The notes under the pieces: generated by a model
Told to the model about the DNA's origin: nothing
What the model saw: the letters and a program-made list of their open reading frames with translations, nothing else
Databases searched by the model: none
Shown here: one piece after another, positions 1 through 10,140 of the stretch
How the letters are laid out: each line of letters opens with the position of its first letter
Position numbering within the stretch: position 1 is the first letter of the stretch
DNA from: Ottelia alismoides
Taxonomy: Eukaryota; Streptophyta; Magnoliopsida; Alismatales; Hydrocharitaceae
DNA length: 64,000 nt
Reading direction: 5' to 3'
Assembly: GCA_037367405.1 (NCBI GenBank)
Contig: JAZKJV010006930.1
Location: forward strand, 124,001-188,000
Translations under genes and position numbers: made by a program

Positions 1-140
1 AACAACATCGAAAGAGAACAATGCCAAAAATCAAGATAGAAGGTAAAAAATCAAGATAGAAGGATTAAGGAAAAGGACACAATTTCAAGTACCTACCTCA
101 CCTCTTTGGAGGCTCCTTTGTTTATATTTTTCTATTTTTG

Positions 141-1100
141 TTTTTATCAGTTGTGCCCCTCTGAGATATTGCAATATCAGTTATACCTCTCTTTTTGGGA
201 GTATCAGTTGTACCCTTAATTTCTTGCTGTTCTATCACTTATGCCTCTCAGTTACTTTGGTTGTTAATTAGTTGAACTTAACTATGTTTTTTTCAAACCA
301 TGGTTTGGGTAGTAGAGGTAAAATTGGAAGTCCTTATATTCTTTCTCATGTTCTCAAAGGTATCAACCCTAAAATTAAAAACCCACAACTGGAGATGGGG
401 ATGATGGCGGAGTAAGAGACCCATTCAACCTCATCACCCTCCAAGTTCATTGGCATTGGTGGTCGGAGAGAGGACAAAGGTCGTCCACGATTGTGATCCT
501 TGCTGCAAGTAGAGTTTCTTGCTCCAAGGATGGGGAGGAGGAGGGTCGAAGTTGGGGCAGAGGAAGGATGGGGTAGAGGAGGGGGCAGGATGGGGGTAGA
601 GGAGAGGACATGGTTGAGGCGGAGGAAGGATGGATGTTGGGCGGAGGAAGCATGAGGTGGTGGAGGGGCAGGTTATGAGCGGAGGAGAGGGTAGGGCGGA
701 GGAGGATGGGGATTGGGGGCAGAGGAGGTCGTCAGCCTGGAGGAGGATGAGGGGAGGAAGGAGGTTGTTAGGGGAGGAGCTATGGGTGTAGGGCGACTGG
801 TCGTGGGGGGGGGGGGCAGTTTCGAGCGGAGAGGAAGGAGGAGATTGGGGAAGGAGGAAGAGGATGGGGAAGAAGCGGACGAGGAAGAGGGCGAGGAAAG
901 ACCATTGAATCCTTTTTTTTTAAATTAATTCTGCTTATATCCTTAAAGTTAACATTCGTTTGCACTGTGGGTGGACAACAACTAACCCAAGAGGCACAAG
1001 TGATGGATCGACAAAACATCGAGGGTACAATGGATATTCCCAAAAAGGAATAGATATAATTGATATTGTAATATCTCAGAGGGGCACAACTGATAAAAAC
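141..1100. mobile_element. Foldback (long terminal inverted repeat) element, non-autonomous
   Basis: The two ends are long imperfect inverted repeats, about 141-290 and 945-1100. The left arm begins TTTTTATCAGTTGTGCCCC, and the right arm ends with its complement GGGGCACAACTGATAAAAA. Each arm contains several copies of a TATCAGTTGTGCCC-like motif. The interior is a purine-rich tract with no credible protein. A smaller relative with the same arms lies at 12366-12680. Target duplications could not be fixed because the flanks are T-rich. Superfamily is not proven; Mutator-like or foldback are the options. Confidence 0.72.
380..905. repeat. GA/GGA-rich low-complexity interior of the foldback element
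   Basis: The plus strand is dominated by GAGGAGG, GGATGGGG and GGAGGAAGGA-like runs, resembling a degenerate minisatellite. Open frames over it give only low-complexity Gly/Glu/Arg or Pro/Ser peptides, so I do not call a gene. Confidence 0.7.
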
Positions 1101-1423
1101 CCTTTTTATTTTTTTTTTCACGGTCATGTGGGCCACATCTTATCTATGAAACTCTCTTGATGATGTAAGGTTATATGCCACTAACAATCTGATGCTACAA
1201 TGTTTACATCTGGATTGGCCTGTTTAAAAAGATTTAAAACAAGGGAATGGTTGCTGGAGCTCGAGATTACCAATAGCATGTGGAGTACTAGGATTTATAT
1301 GGGGAAACTGTGGGGTGGAGTCATTAGTTAGTGATTGTGATGGAGCTCTTGTTCAATTAGTTTAAGGCCCATCTTTCGTTTTTGTTTAGTTGGTTTGAGG
1401 GACAATGAAGGGTTAATTATTCA
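1101..1423. other. Spacer without recognised feature
   Basis: About 320 bases of ordinary AT-rich sequence between two transposons. I see no coding, RNA or repeat signature in it. Confidence 0.5.
1416..1423. repeat. Left 8-bp target-site duplication of hAT-like element
   Basis: ATTATTCA, matching ACTATTCA at 2599-2606 in seven of eight positions. Confidence 0.75.
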
Positions 1424-2598
1424 TAAGGATGAGCATCGGACCGGGTCGGGCCCACCTCGGTCCAACCCGAGCTCGTTTAGCGTGACGGGCTCGCGGGCTG
1501 GGCCTAGGCCTGGAGAAATATGGAAAAATCAGCCCAACTCCGGGCCCAACCTGATGATACTTGCGTTGGGCCTGGGTCGAGCCGACCCGACTACGACCTA
1601 GTTAACTCAGGACTTCTTTGTTCCGTGATGTGGGATTATACTCACAGCATGCAATGGTAAAATTGTAAATTGGATTCCACAGTATATAAAGTCATTTTCC
1701 TTCAATCAATTGGATTTCCATTGAATTCAAACAAGTATTTTTTATGCATAGCTCCTAGTTTTAACTTGAAGAACACCTTCAGCTCCTTATTTTTAAATTT
1801 AAAGTACGGCTTTCACTGGCAAAGCTCATGATGTGGCTGCTTAATGGTACATATGGCTTATTTACATGGCGTATCTTGCTTGAGAAACTACTTTGTATGA
1901 ATCAGATTTTACTAGTTAGGAAATTATTCTAATCTGCGGGAATCGTGATCACTTATAAATTTCATGATGTTAGTGCTTCTTGGTGCAGATGGTTCCTTTA
2001 CAAGATACATTTGATACCGATTCATCTGATTGTGTGAATAAAATTCATTTAGCATTGGTCATGGATAGACAAACCTTTACATATGGTATGAATCACAATC
2101 AATCTTCGTTTTTCTTTGTTTGTCAGTAGGATTTCGGGGGGCAATGCCTGTAACTCGATATCTTGCTCATACCTGTTTGGTTCTTGCAGAAACCGGATCT
2201 CTGCAACCTTCTTTGCGATCTTCATGTTCTTGAAATATAGAGACGTCCAAAGAAAAAAATTCTTCTTCTTCCATGCTTATATTATTTGAAACTTTATCTT
2301 ACCTCCAAAGAAAAGGAGGAAGAACAAGGAACGACAAGAAAGCTATTCCTATTCCAAGAATCCAAGCTCCAACACACAAGACAAATATACACCAAATATA
2401 TTTATCAGGTCGGGCCTCTGACGTGCCTATATTCGGGCTGGCCCATGGGCTTCGGGCTCGAGCCCATCGTTGCTTGAGCCCGACCCGATTAGAGAATTGG
2501 GGTGAAAATTAAGCCCAAGCCCGTCCGACTATTGCTCGAGCTCGAGCCTGATCCGGACTTTATCGGGCTGAGCCGGCCCAACCCAATGCTCATCCCTA
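1424..2598. mobile_element. hAT-like non-autonomous DNA transposon
   Basis: Left terminus TAAGGATGAGCATCGG and right terminus (complement) TAGGGATGAGCATTGG form short terminal inverted repeats. They are flanked by near-identical 8-bp direct repeats, ATTATTCA (1416-1423) and ACTATTCA (2599-2606). An 8-bp duplication and a TAGGGATG-type end are what the hAT superfamily makes. About 200 bp inside each end is GC-rich with many GGGC/GCCC and CGGGC motifs, like the subterminal motifs hAT transposases bind. The middle (1620-2400) has no transposase frame that I recognise; it may be captured or degraded sequence. Length 1175 bp, so non-autonomous. Confidence 0.8.
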
Positions 2599-2606
2599 AC
2601 TATTCA
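2599..2606. repeat. Right 8-bp target-site duplication of hAT-like element
   Basis: ACTATTCA, the partner of the repeat at 1416-1423. Confidence 0.75.
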
Positions 2607-2829
2607 TATTGAAACTTAGTGGATGATGTAATTACTTTATCTTGGATTTTTAGAATAAAATCCTCTTATCCTATAAATTTCTCTTATCACACACACATGT
2701 GCTTGTGTGTAGACATACACATACACAATCAACAACATCACCTACTGTTATATGTCTATGTATATACCTTCTCAACTCCAAAAAAATGCATGTGCTGTTA
2801 GTACCTTAAAGATATATCAAGATGTATTC
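2607..2829. other. Spacer with short CA/TG-rich stretch
   Basis: Contains a CACACACA/TGTGTGT and CATACACATACACA stretch around 2685-2730. No gene is recognised. Confidence 0.5.
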
Positions 2830-3905
2830 AATTGCATTCTAATGCTCCTTCATCTCACTTAAGGTCCTTGACGGCATACTTCTCCGATCTTGATAACTTC
2901 TCCATGGCATTAGTTGACTATGATTTTGAAAGTTGTTTGGCCTTGACGGATTTATCTTTGAAGTGGTTTCCTCCATCTTTTTCCTTAGACCTTGATATCT
3001 GATACTCTTTTCTTTTTCAGGTCTTTCAAGATTTGATTGCGCTATTTCTTTCTTTTTCTAAACCCATTTTCTTTTCGGTACTTGAAAGCATTTTCTTTTT
3101 CTAAGGTCTAGAAATATGCTTTTTATCTTTCCTTTTCTCGTTTCATTGGCAAGTACATAAATAAATTTTCTCTTAAGCTCGGCTATTTCTTTTTCTAAGC
3201 AAACGATTTAACTTTAAAACTACTCAAATCATCTTTAAGGATTTTATTTTCTTTTCTCAAAATATACAAGTCATCAAGAAAAAGTGATTTTCTTCTACTA
3301 GTTTCTTCTTAAACTTTTCAAGCTTTATATTTTCTCTGAAAAGATCTTGAGATGTAATGTAAAGCTCGGTTACTTACCTCATTTCCATAGTCTAAAGAGT
3401 TGGATGAATCAATTTGATTATCCCATTGAATTCCAAGCATACGTTTTCTCTTTCTTTGTTGATACTATGTGTATCTTCCGAAGTTGCTTGTAGTGGACCA
3501 TGTTGTTGCATCGTAGGTTCTTTTCTCGAACTTCTTTTCTTGTGATATTTTTTTGTTTCTTTTCTTATGGAGAAAACTTGAATTGTTGGGTCATTATTGC
3601 GATATCGTTATCACAATTAGATCATTCTTGGGCTTCCTTCTTGGTTAGGAGGGATGGTTTTTTTTTTGGGATCTCTTCTCCTTTCTTTTTGTACTTCCTT
3701 TTGGATTCATAAGAAAGAAGGTTACCAATGAGATTTCTAACGAGGTCGTGCTGTAGTTTGTGGACTTCTCGATAGCAATTCTTGTGTTTCTAGTTATCGG
3801 ATAGAGAGATGATGATCTTGCCGGGAAGTTTTCCACGTAGAAAGGATATTTCAAGATTTTTGAGTAAATTACTATGACAATGAATATGGCATTCATATCC
3901 TTTAT
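2830..3905 (-). pseudogene. Ty1/copia gag relic
   Basis: Read on the minus strand in shifting frames, the order is that of a copia-type Gag. A segment around 3690-3730 resembles the LxxLIGxLLSYE motif of the capsid C-terminus and is followed by a Lys/Glu-rich stretch. DNDIAIMTQQFK (about 3590) resembles the DEDIALLTRRFK segment. A broken zinc-knuckle-like stretch near 3500 (CNNMVHYKQL) comes next, then a long Lys/Glu/Leu coiled-coil-like tail to about 2850. Gag of this type coats the element RNA in cytoplasmic particles. Stops and frameshifts are frequent, so this is a relic. Its pol counterpart at 4250-4500 lies upstream on the same strand, the wrong order for one intact element. Confidence 0.62.
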
Positions 3906-4249
3906 CATTTTTATTTTCTTATATCACTATAGAAAATAGGAGATATAAATTTAAAAATTAATCATTCGATTAATTTCAAGTAAATGATTAAGTGAAATAT
4001 TGAGATTCATTCAGTTGAAGAAAATATTATCAACCACTTCCCATAAAAAATGAAAGTGTAATTTCCTTTTTGAAATTTGGAATAAGTACTGCAAGAATCA
4101 AGATATAAATAAAAAAAAATGTTCAACAGTCTCACCTACAAAATTAGAAATATATAAAGTATATAGGATATTTATATCCTTTTTATACCGGTTTGGTGAC
4201 ATGGCTAAATGATAAGCGTGGGAATTGCAAATCCTTTATTCTTCCCGTT
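3906..4249. other. AT-rich spacer between copia relics
   Basis: No coding or structural feature recognised. It may be decayed copia sequence downstream of the RT fragment. Confidence 0.4.
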
Positions 4250-4500
4250 CAAATTGAGATGATGTTCTTGACAAGTCTAATAGATGGGCAATATCAAGTA
4301 TAATACAAACCATTGCATACTTGAGATTGAGGCGTAATGATCTCCACATCCATCTTTTCATTTGTAACCTTAGATTGTTTGGTGCTTAACTTCAAGTGTG
4401 CTACAAGTATGATACTCACATATTTGGCATTATCCATGTTGAATCCTCGAATTACTTTATTTATGTACTTCCTATTAGCCATGGCCGATGTCAAGCCCAT
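4250..4500 (-). pseudogene. Ty1/copia reverse transcriptase C-terminal fragment
   Basis: The minus-strand frame at 4294-4500 contains YINKVIRGFNMDNAK followed by a VSIILVAHLKLS-like stretch. This is the copia connection segment, typically YxxKVLERFNMxNAKPVSTPL. After a frameshift near 4330 the next frame gives LKYAMVCIILDIA, matching the conserved SLMYAMVCTRPDIA block just after it. The family polymerises element cDNA in the particle. Only about 80 codons remain and the frame is broken. Confidence 0.78.
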
Positions 4501-4904
4501 GTAAATGAGGAAGGTAGCATGTTAGGTAGCCGACAACTAACGCAAAAGAGGTAAATTCCTAAATAATATTTTTTTATTAATACTATTTAGGAATGTGCCT
4601 CTAAACACTCTGATCTTTTCAGCTTGGATTTAAGCAAATATTTAGATTTCATTAGGACATTCTCTATTAGCGATACGTTGCATCGTTCGAATGTAACGAA
4701 AAGTTGGCTAGGATCGCTACATCCCTACTCAGATGTAGTTTAAAATTTGCGAGGGTTCTCGTATGGGGAACAAATGCGAGTAAATAAGCTAGTTTCGTTG
4801 CATCACCGCCATAATGCAGTTTAAAATATGCAAGGGTTCTCGCATGATTGACGCATGCGAGTAAAGAAGTTAGTCCAAAAGAGGTTGTAAAAGAAGTTGG
4901 TAAT
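4501..4904. other. Spacer with a diverged tandem duplication
   Basis: Between the copia relic and the LINE. It contains two diverged copies of an approximately 81-bp unit starting at 4734 and 4815. Both include GTTTAAAAT, then a GGGTTCTCG core and ATGCGAGTAAA. Nothing else is recognised. Confidence 0.5.
4734..4880. repeat. Two-copy tandem repeat, unit about 81 bp
   Basis: TGTAGTTTAAAATTTGCGAG at 4734 is repeated as TGCAGTTTAAAATATGCAAG at 4815. Downstream GGGTTCTCG and TGCGAGTAAA are also shared. Confidence 0.55.
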
Positions 4905-5660
4905 ATGTAATTAGAATGTTAGCACTTTGACTGGTAAATTGATGGAGATAGTATATTTCATTGAAAGAAGGAAGATTCAATTACCATATCTCCAAGAGAT
5001 AAAATGGGTTTGAGAGAAAATAATTGAGTTCGAGAAGACAAGCTTTAAATTATGATATTCATGTAAAGATAATAGCAGAAATAGTGTTAGATTGGTTGTT
5101 CATAAGGTTTTGATGGATATTTTGGTTGAGGTGCAAAGATTTGGGTATTGGATTATTTAGCTAAAATTGGTGCTTGAAGAAGAGATTCTGAATGATATCA
5201 TAGTTTATGCATAACAAATGTGTTTAGATGAAAAGATTAAACAAGTTTTTTTGTGAGAATTTGGATAAGATTATGTAAGGAATCCCACACATGGAGAGAT
5301 GATTTGCCTAGGTGGAGATCTTAATGGATATGCGGAAAATAACGCCTCAGGGTATGCTAGTGCTCATTGAGGTCGGGGATAGAAATGAAGAGGGAAAAGT
5401 CATTTTAGATTTTGTAATGGCTTATGATCTTTTAATAACAAACACTCTCTTCAAGAAGAGGGAGGAACATTTAATTACTTATAAGAGTGGTTCAAGTAGA
5501 ACACATATAGATTACTTTGTGTTGAGGAGAAGAGATCGATTGTGTTGCAAAGACTGTAGAGTAATCTCAAAAGAGAGTATAGTAATTAAACATCGCTTGT
5601 TAATCATGGATATGCAAATAGAGGGTAGTAAAGAAAAGGAAGATTTCCAAGATCACTAGA
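4905..5660 (+). pseudogene. LINE AP-endonuclease domain
   Basis: APE-type endonuclease that nicks target DNA for target-primed reverse transcription. Visible blocks are TLTGKLMEIV, LQEIKW (with the conserved Glu), a GGDLNGY stretch near 5310 matching GGDFNGH, and the frame at 5312-5659. That frame includes RNEEGKVILDF, FKKREEHLITYKSG, HIDYFVL and KHRLLIMDM. Stops occur before 5312 and inside the earlier part. The final H of the catalytic SDH-like triad is represented by KHRLL. Non-functional. Confidence 0.82.
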
Positions 5661-7410
5661 ACTAGATGGTGGAATCTTCAATTGAAGCAATCAAGCTTCA
5701 AGGAGAAGGTTAAGATGCCTTATCTTGAGATTGCAAGGGAAGCACGAATGGGATATGAGATGCAGTAGCATTGTATTTAAAAGGTAGGAAAAGAAATGTT
5801 AAGTGAGCCAAAAGGAGGAGCTCCATATCAAAATGAGACTTGGTGGTGGAGTGGAGGGGTACACGAGAAGCTCAAAATTGAAAGAGCTTGCTTTTATATT
5901 ATGTGTAAGGATAGAATAGAGGAAGATGTCACCAACTACAAAATAACGAAGGAAGTAAAGAAGGTTGTAAGTGAAGTTAAGTCAAAAGCTTATGAGGTTT
6001 TGAATAAAATTGACTCTAAGGATGATCATAAATTCAAATTGGCCAAAGTAAGAAAAAAAGTCCAAAGATCTTTTTAAGTGATGCATGAAGGATGGGGAAG
6101 GACACATGCTTGTTTGTTACTCAGAAGGATATAGAAACGTGATGGAAGCAATATTTCCACAAGCTTTTCATTGGGGAAGGGATTATGGAGAGTATTTTGG
6201 GAGATGTAGCTAGTGGTGAAAGTTATTTGAATCGTGCATGTTATAGACGAAGGAATGAAGTAGATGAAGCTTTGAGGGTTATGAAACATTGAAAGGTCTA
6301 GGACCTAATGACACCTATTGAAGGGTGGAGAGTTTTAGGTGAACATGATTTGTTGTGGCTTACAAATTTATTTAATATTATTTGACGAAGCAAGAAAATA
6401 CCTGAAGAATGGGGTAGAAGTATCGTGGCGCCTCTTTATAATAATAAATGAGACATTCAGAATTGTTTGATCTACAAAGGTATCAAGTTGATGAGTAATA
6501 TTATGAAAATTTGAGAATGTGTAATCGAAAGAAGGTTGAGGCAAGTTTCCAAAATAAAAGAAAATCAATCCATTTTCATGACAGGTCGCTCAACTAATGA
6601 AGTCATCCACTTGTCGAGGAGAACAATGGAGATTTATAGAGCTATAAAAATTTTCATATGATTTTATTGATTTGGAGAAGGTTTATTATTCTGTCTCTTG
6701 GAAGATATTTTGGGGAGTTTTAGAGACGAGACTAGTACATGTTCTATACATTAATCTTTTGAAGCATATGTATGATGGGGTTTAATCTTGTATAAGGATG
6801 TAGTATGGGCAGACTGATTATTTTGACATCAGCATCGATTTGCATCAAGGTTCAGCTTTGAGTCCATTCCTTCTTACTTTGATTGTGCACGAGTTAACTA
6901 GTCACATTCAGGATGAGATACCTTGGTGTAAGTTATTCGTCGATGATATTGTGTTGATTGATGTGACAAGAGATGGAGTGAATGGGAAGCTAAATGTTTA
7001 GAGACATGCCTTAGAGAATAAATGATTTCATATAAATAGGGCTAAGATTAAATATACGGAGTGCACATCTGATGGAAACAACAACGAAAGACTCGAGGTG
7101 AAGATTAGAGACAATATCATTTTGAAGATAGATTCTTTTAGATACTTGGGATCTATTTTGCATCAAGATGGGGAAATTGATGCCGATGTTACTCATAGAA
7201 TAAATGCATGTTGGTTATGTGGAGATGAGCCTCTACTGTTCTATTTGATAAGCAATATCATTTGAAAATCAAAGGAAAATTTTACAAAGCATCCATGAGA
7301 CCTGCTATGCTATATGGATCTAAATACTGTCATATGAATCATAGACATGTGTAGAGAGTGGCAATAGCATAAATGGAAATGCTAAGGTGGATGTATGAAC
7401 ATACATGTGT
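5661..7410 (+). pseudogene. LINE reverse transcriptase domain
   Basis: Starts with a RWWNLQLKQS-like linker and NETWWWSGGVHEK (5796-6077), then EEWGRSIVAPLY, the finger block. FIDLEKVYYSV (about 6660) corresponds to the FIDLEKAYD motif A. LHQGSALSPFL (about 6840) is motif B. FVDDIVL (about 6935) is the catalytic FADD box with A changed to V but both Asp kept. After it come SFRYLGSILHQDGEI (about 7137) and AMLYGS (about 7305), the usual thumb and C-terminal blocks. At least ten stops or frame changes break it. Confidence 0.85.
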
Positions 7411-7429
7411 CCGCGTGAGGTGACCTGAC

Positions 7430-8880
7430 ATTGGACCCACTTGCAATATGAAATAGGTTCAGGGGGGTACATGTAAATTATCCACAAGATTTTAAACTAG
7501 TTTAAATATTTACAGAACTCAATACAAAATACTAAAAGCATAGAGAGTTTTGTGTAAATATACCATTAAAGAGCCTGGATCCAACCGTCGCAGATGCTCC
7601 ATGTGGCAGAACGTAGACATGAGATCACGTACCGCTTTGTTGGAACTGGACGACCAAGATTAGATCTGGGTCGTGTGGATGATTTAACGACTCTGGGGTA
7701 GGGAGGAAGAACACACAAGGAAAATGTGTCTCCCTTTGTTCCATGATATCTCGGCCCTCAGATGGTGGATCACAACTTTGATGACTCCAGTTGTTTGTTG
7801 GAGCTCCTCCACGTACTATGGTGGGATCCAAGGATGGTGACGGGGCTCATGGTGCTTGGACAAGGTCCAAGAATCTGGAGCTACTCCAGGAGATAGAAGC
7901 TCCTCCAGATGGGTCCTGGGAGTCGCAAAACTACACCAAAAGACTCATGGGCATGAGGGCTATCTCCTCGATTAGGGAATTGAGCAAAATATGTGCTTCG
8001 TGGGATGAAGGTAAGGCTCCGACGAGATGCGGTGGAGGGAGCCTCGACTCCCTCATCCACGATGAATCGAGCGATGAAATGATGGGGGGGTCGACGAAGA
8101 ATGCTTAATGGAACAAATGGGGGTGAAAGTCAGAGTGAGATCACGGTAGGGTCAATTTGCATGGAGCTAAAGCTCCATGTGATTTTGGGATTTCTGAAAT
8201 TGCAATTAAATACACGACTAAAAGGAAAATTAAAGGCTAGAATCGAAATCTAAGCTATAGGGTTACTTTGGATCACTCCGTTGCACCTCCTCCTCGTTGT
8301 AAAACCTCCAAAACTCGAGCTGTCACCATGAGGAACTGATTCCACATGCTCTGAGGGGCTAAGATGGAACGAAGAAGGATCAAATCGAGGAAGGAAGCCT
8401 GAGGGATTTATTTATAGGCTACTAAAGGGTGGACTTTGATCGAGGATTGTGGTCTACTCAATGAATATCGAATGGATCTTTGGCCCTCGATGGATTTAGG
8501 GATATCAGATCATCAGTTCTTGTTTAGACCGAGCATAACTTGAGTGGATTCGGTAGGAAAAAAGTGATGAAAATATGGGATTGACACACCCACTGCTCGA
8601 GGAGGAGAGAAGAGGGTCAACTGACTCGGGGTCAATAATGGAGATCTCTGGTTGGTCTACGTGGATCGATCAGAAAAAATACAAGAAAGAAAAGATTAGT
8701 AAAATCGATAATAAATATGAATTGAATTAATTATTTTTTATTAAAACATGAAAAGTATTTGTAATTTAATGTAGTATTTTATGTGTATTTAATGTAGAAT
8801 TATTTATACAAACAAGAAAAGTATTTGTAATTTAAAGTAATTTAATGTAGTATTTTATTACAAGTTAGTATTTACATGTA
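7430..8880 (-). repeat. Ath-1 3' LTR, downstream segment (R/U5 side)
   Basis: Similar in order and motif content to 40555-42060 (Ath-4 LTR) and 48690-50160 (Ath-3 LTR), all on the minus strand. Shared blocks include a GTCAAC-rich block plus TTGGTC(T/C)ACGTGGA-type words near 8620-8670. The AT-rich block around 8720-8870 continues at 13320 after the Helitron. Open frames inside, such as 7791-8108, have no support as genes. Confidence 0.7.
8407..8416 (-). promoter_or_regulatory. Putative LTR TATA box (Ath-1)
   Basis: Minus strand reads CCTATAAATAAATCCC. It sits at the position equivalent to TATA-like words in the Ath-2 (29364), Ath-6 (52644) and Ath-3 (49798) LTRs. Confidence 0.5.
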
Positions 8881-8912
8881 CTAGAATGTTGCCCGTGCTT
8901 CGCGGCAGAATA
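8881..8912 (-). other. Helitron 3' terminus with hairpin and CTAG end
   Basis: Minus strand: TGCCGCGAAGCACGGGCA hairpin-like word, then ACATTCTAG. Helitron ends carry a hairpin about 10-12 nt upstream of CTRR. The stem here is degenerate, with four good terminal pairs. Confidence 0.7.
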
Positions 8913-9469
8913 GAATTAGGTTGATCTCATACACAATAAACCAAACGTTGACATTTCATTATAAAAATGTACGATAGTGTTTTTAAGGTAAAACGAAAAG
9001 GTTTGGTAATATTAAAATGTAAATTATGTTGTAAGGTTGTGACATTGATGTAAATGTTGATATAATTAGACTATCCTAGATTTAACCAAATTAACATACA
9101 CAAAGTGGACTATTGATAAATCAATCTGTCGGTATGAAATTGATAGACAATAATTACCAAAAAGATGAAAATAAGTTGTTTAAATTACAGTCTTGTTTAG
9201 TGCATTGTAGGAAGCGCAGAGTATTACTACATAATTAATTTAACTTAATTTATAAAAAGTTGAGTGTGAACATCATTGCTTGTTATATTTAAGAAGTGTA
9301 AACAGAATTAACGCATTGAATGATGAAACAATCTAATCAAAAATTAAATAAACAAATTAGATGACAACACTGCAAGAAATCAAATTTAAATGCTAATTTA
9401 TTTAAAAATTTTAGAAAGATAAATATCACCATAATAATTATATTTTAGTATATCTTAAATAAAATAGAA

Positions 9470-10140
9470 GAATTTGGTGTAATGAATATTCTAAAGGCGC
9501 AATAGACAATCCATATAAACACTAAATTAATAGAGGCTCATACAGACTCTAAGTCAACGCTAATTTGTGATGATAAGCTTGAATGTCTGTAAATGGGTTC
9601 TTTTGAAGACATCTAAAATTGCTAACATATGTGAACCCTACAAAAATGCAATTTGGTATATTCTAAGACCTCCTAAATTGTCAAAACTTTTGAAGCAAAT
9701 CATCTTTAACCATTGTATAATGCATAATTGATATGATGTCTAATCGTTGCCTATAGTTAAGAAATAAATATTTTAAAACATTTTAAAACAACTAAAAAGA
9801 CTTAAGTCGAAATGGAAATGGTGTAACAATAATTCTAGAAACATAAATTGGTAATCGATATAAATACTAAATTAATAAAACCTCCAGCGAACATAATATC
9901 AACATCAATTTCTAATGATAAGCTTGAATGTCTGCAAATTGCTTTCTTTAAAGATATCTCAGATTGCTAGAATATTTGAATCACAGAAATATGCAATTTG
10001 GTATCTTTTGAGATACACTAAATTACCACAATATTCGGAGGAAATCATTTTTTCCATGGGAGAATGTATAAAAGACATGAAGAATAATCATTGCCTCCAA
10101 TTAATTTTAATCACTTAGAAATATTAGAAGAAGCTAAAAT
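9470..10140. repeat. Diverged direct duplication inside the Helitron, unit about 345 bp
   Basis: ATGATAAGCTTGAATGTCTG occurs at about 9569 and again at about 9916. Surrounding words are repeated in the same order: ATATAAA(C/T)ACTAAATTAAT before it; AATTGCTAACAT or GATTGCTAGAATAT and ATGCAATTTGGTAT after it; ATCATTGCC or ATCGTTGCC at the end. The two copies cover about 9470-9770 and 9815-10110. Confidence 0.75.

Larger units (their letters stand above)
4905..7410 (+). mobile_element. RTE-clade LINE (non-LTR retrotransposon), decayed
   Basis: One continuous endonuclease-reverse transcriptase protein can be followed over about 2.5 kb on the plus strand through many stops and frameshifts. The order is NVSTLTGKL (endonuclease start), QEIKW, the second half of the endonuclease, ETWWW linker, then RT motifs to CxHTR-like residues near 7400. 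This matches the plant RTE clade. The 5' end is at or near the endonuclease start, so it may be 5'-truncated. No poly(A) tail or clear target duplication was found. The right side abuts the truncated Ath-1 LTR. Confidence 0.85.

Noticed and set aside
713..928. Glu/Gly-rich 71-codon frame
   Set aside because: Translation of the purine-rich repeat inside the foldback element.
1430..1620. GC-rich island as a CpG promoter
   Set aside because: It is mirrored in inverted form at 2400-2598 and is the subterminal repeat of the hAT-like element.
7791..8108. 105-codon plus-strand frame
   Set aside because: Lies within the Ath-1 LTR antisense to its transcription; no family motif.
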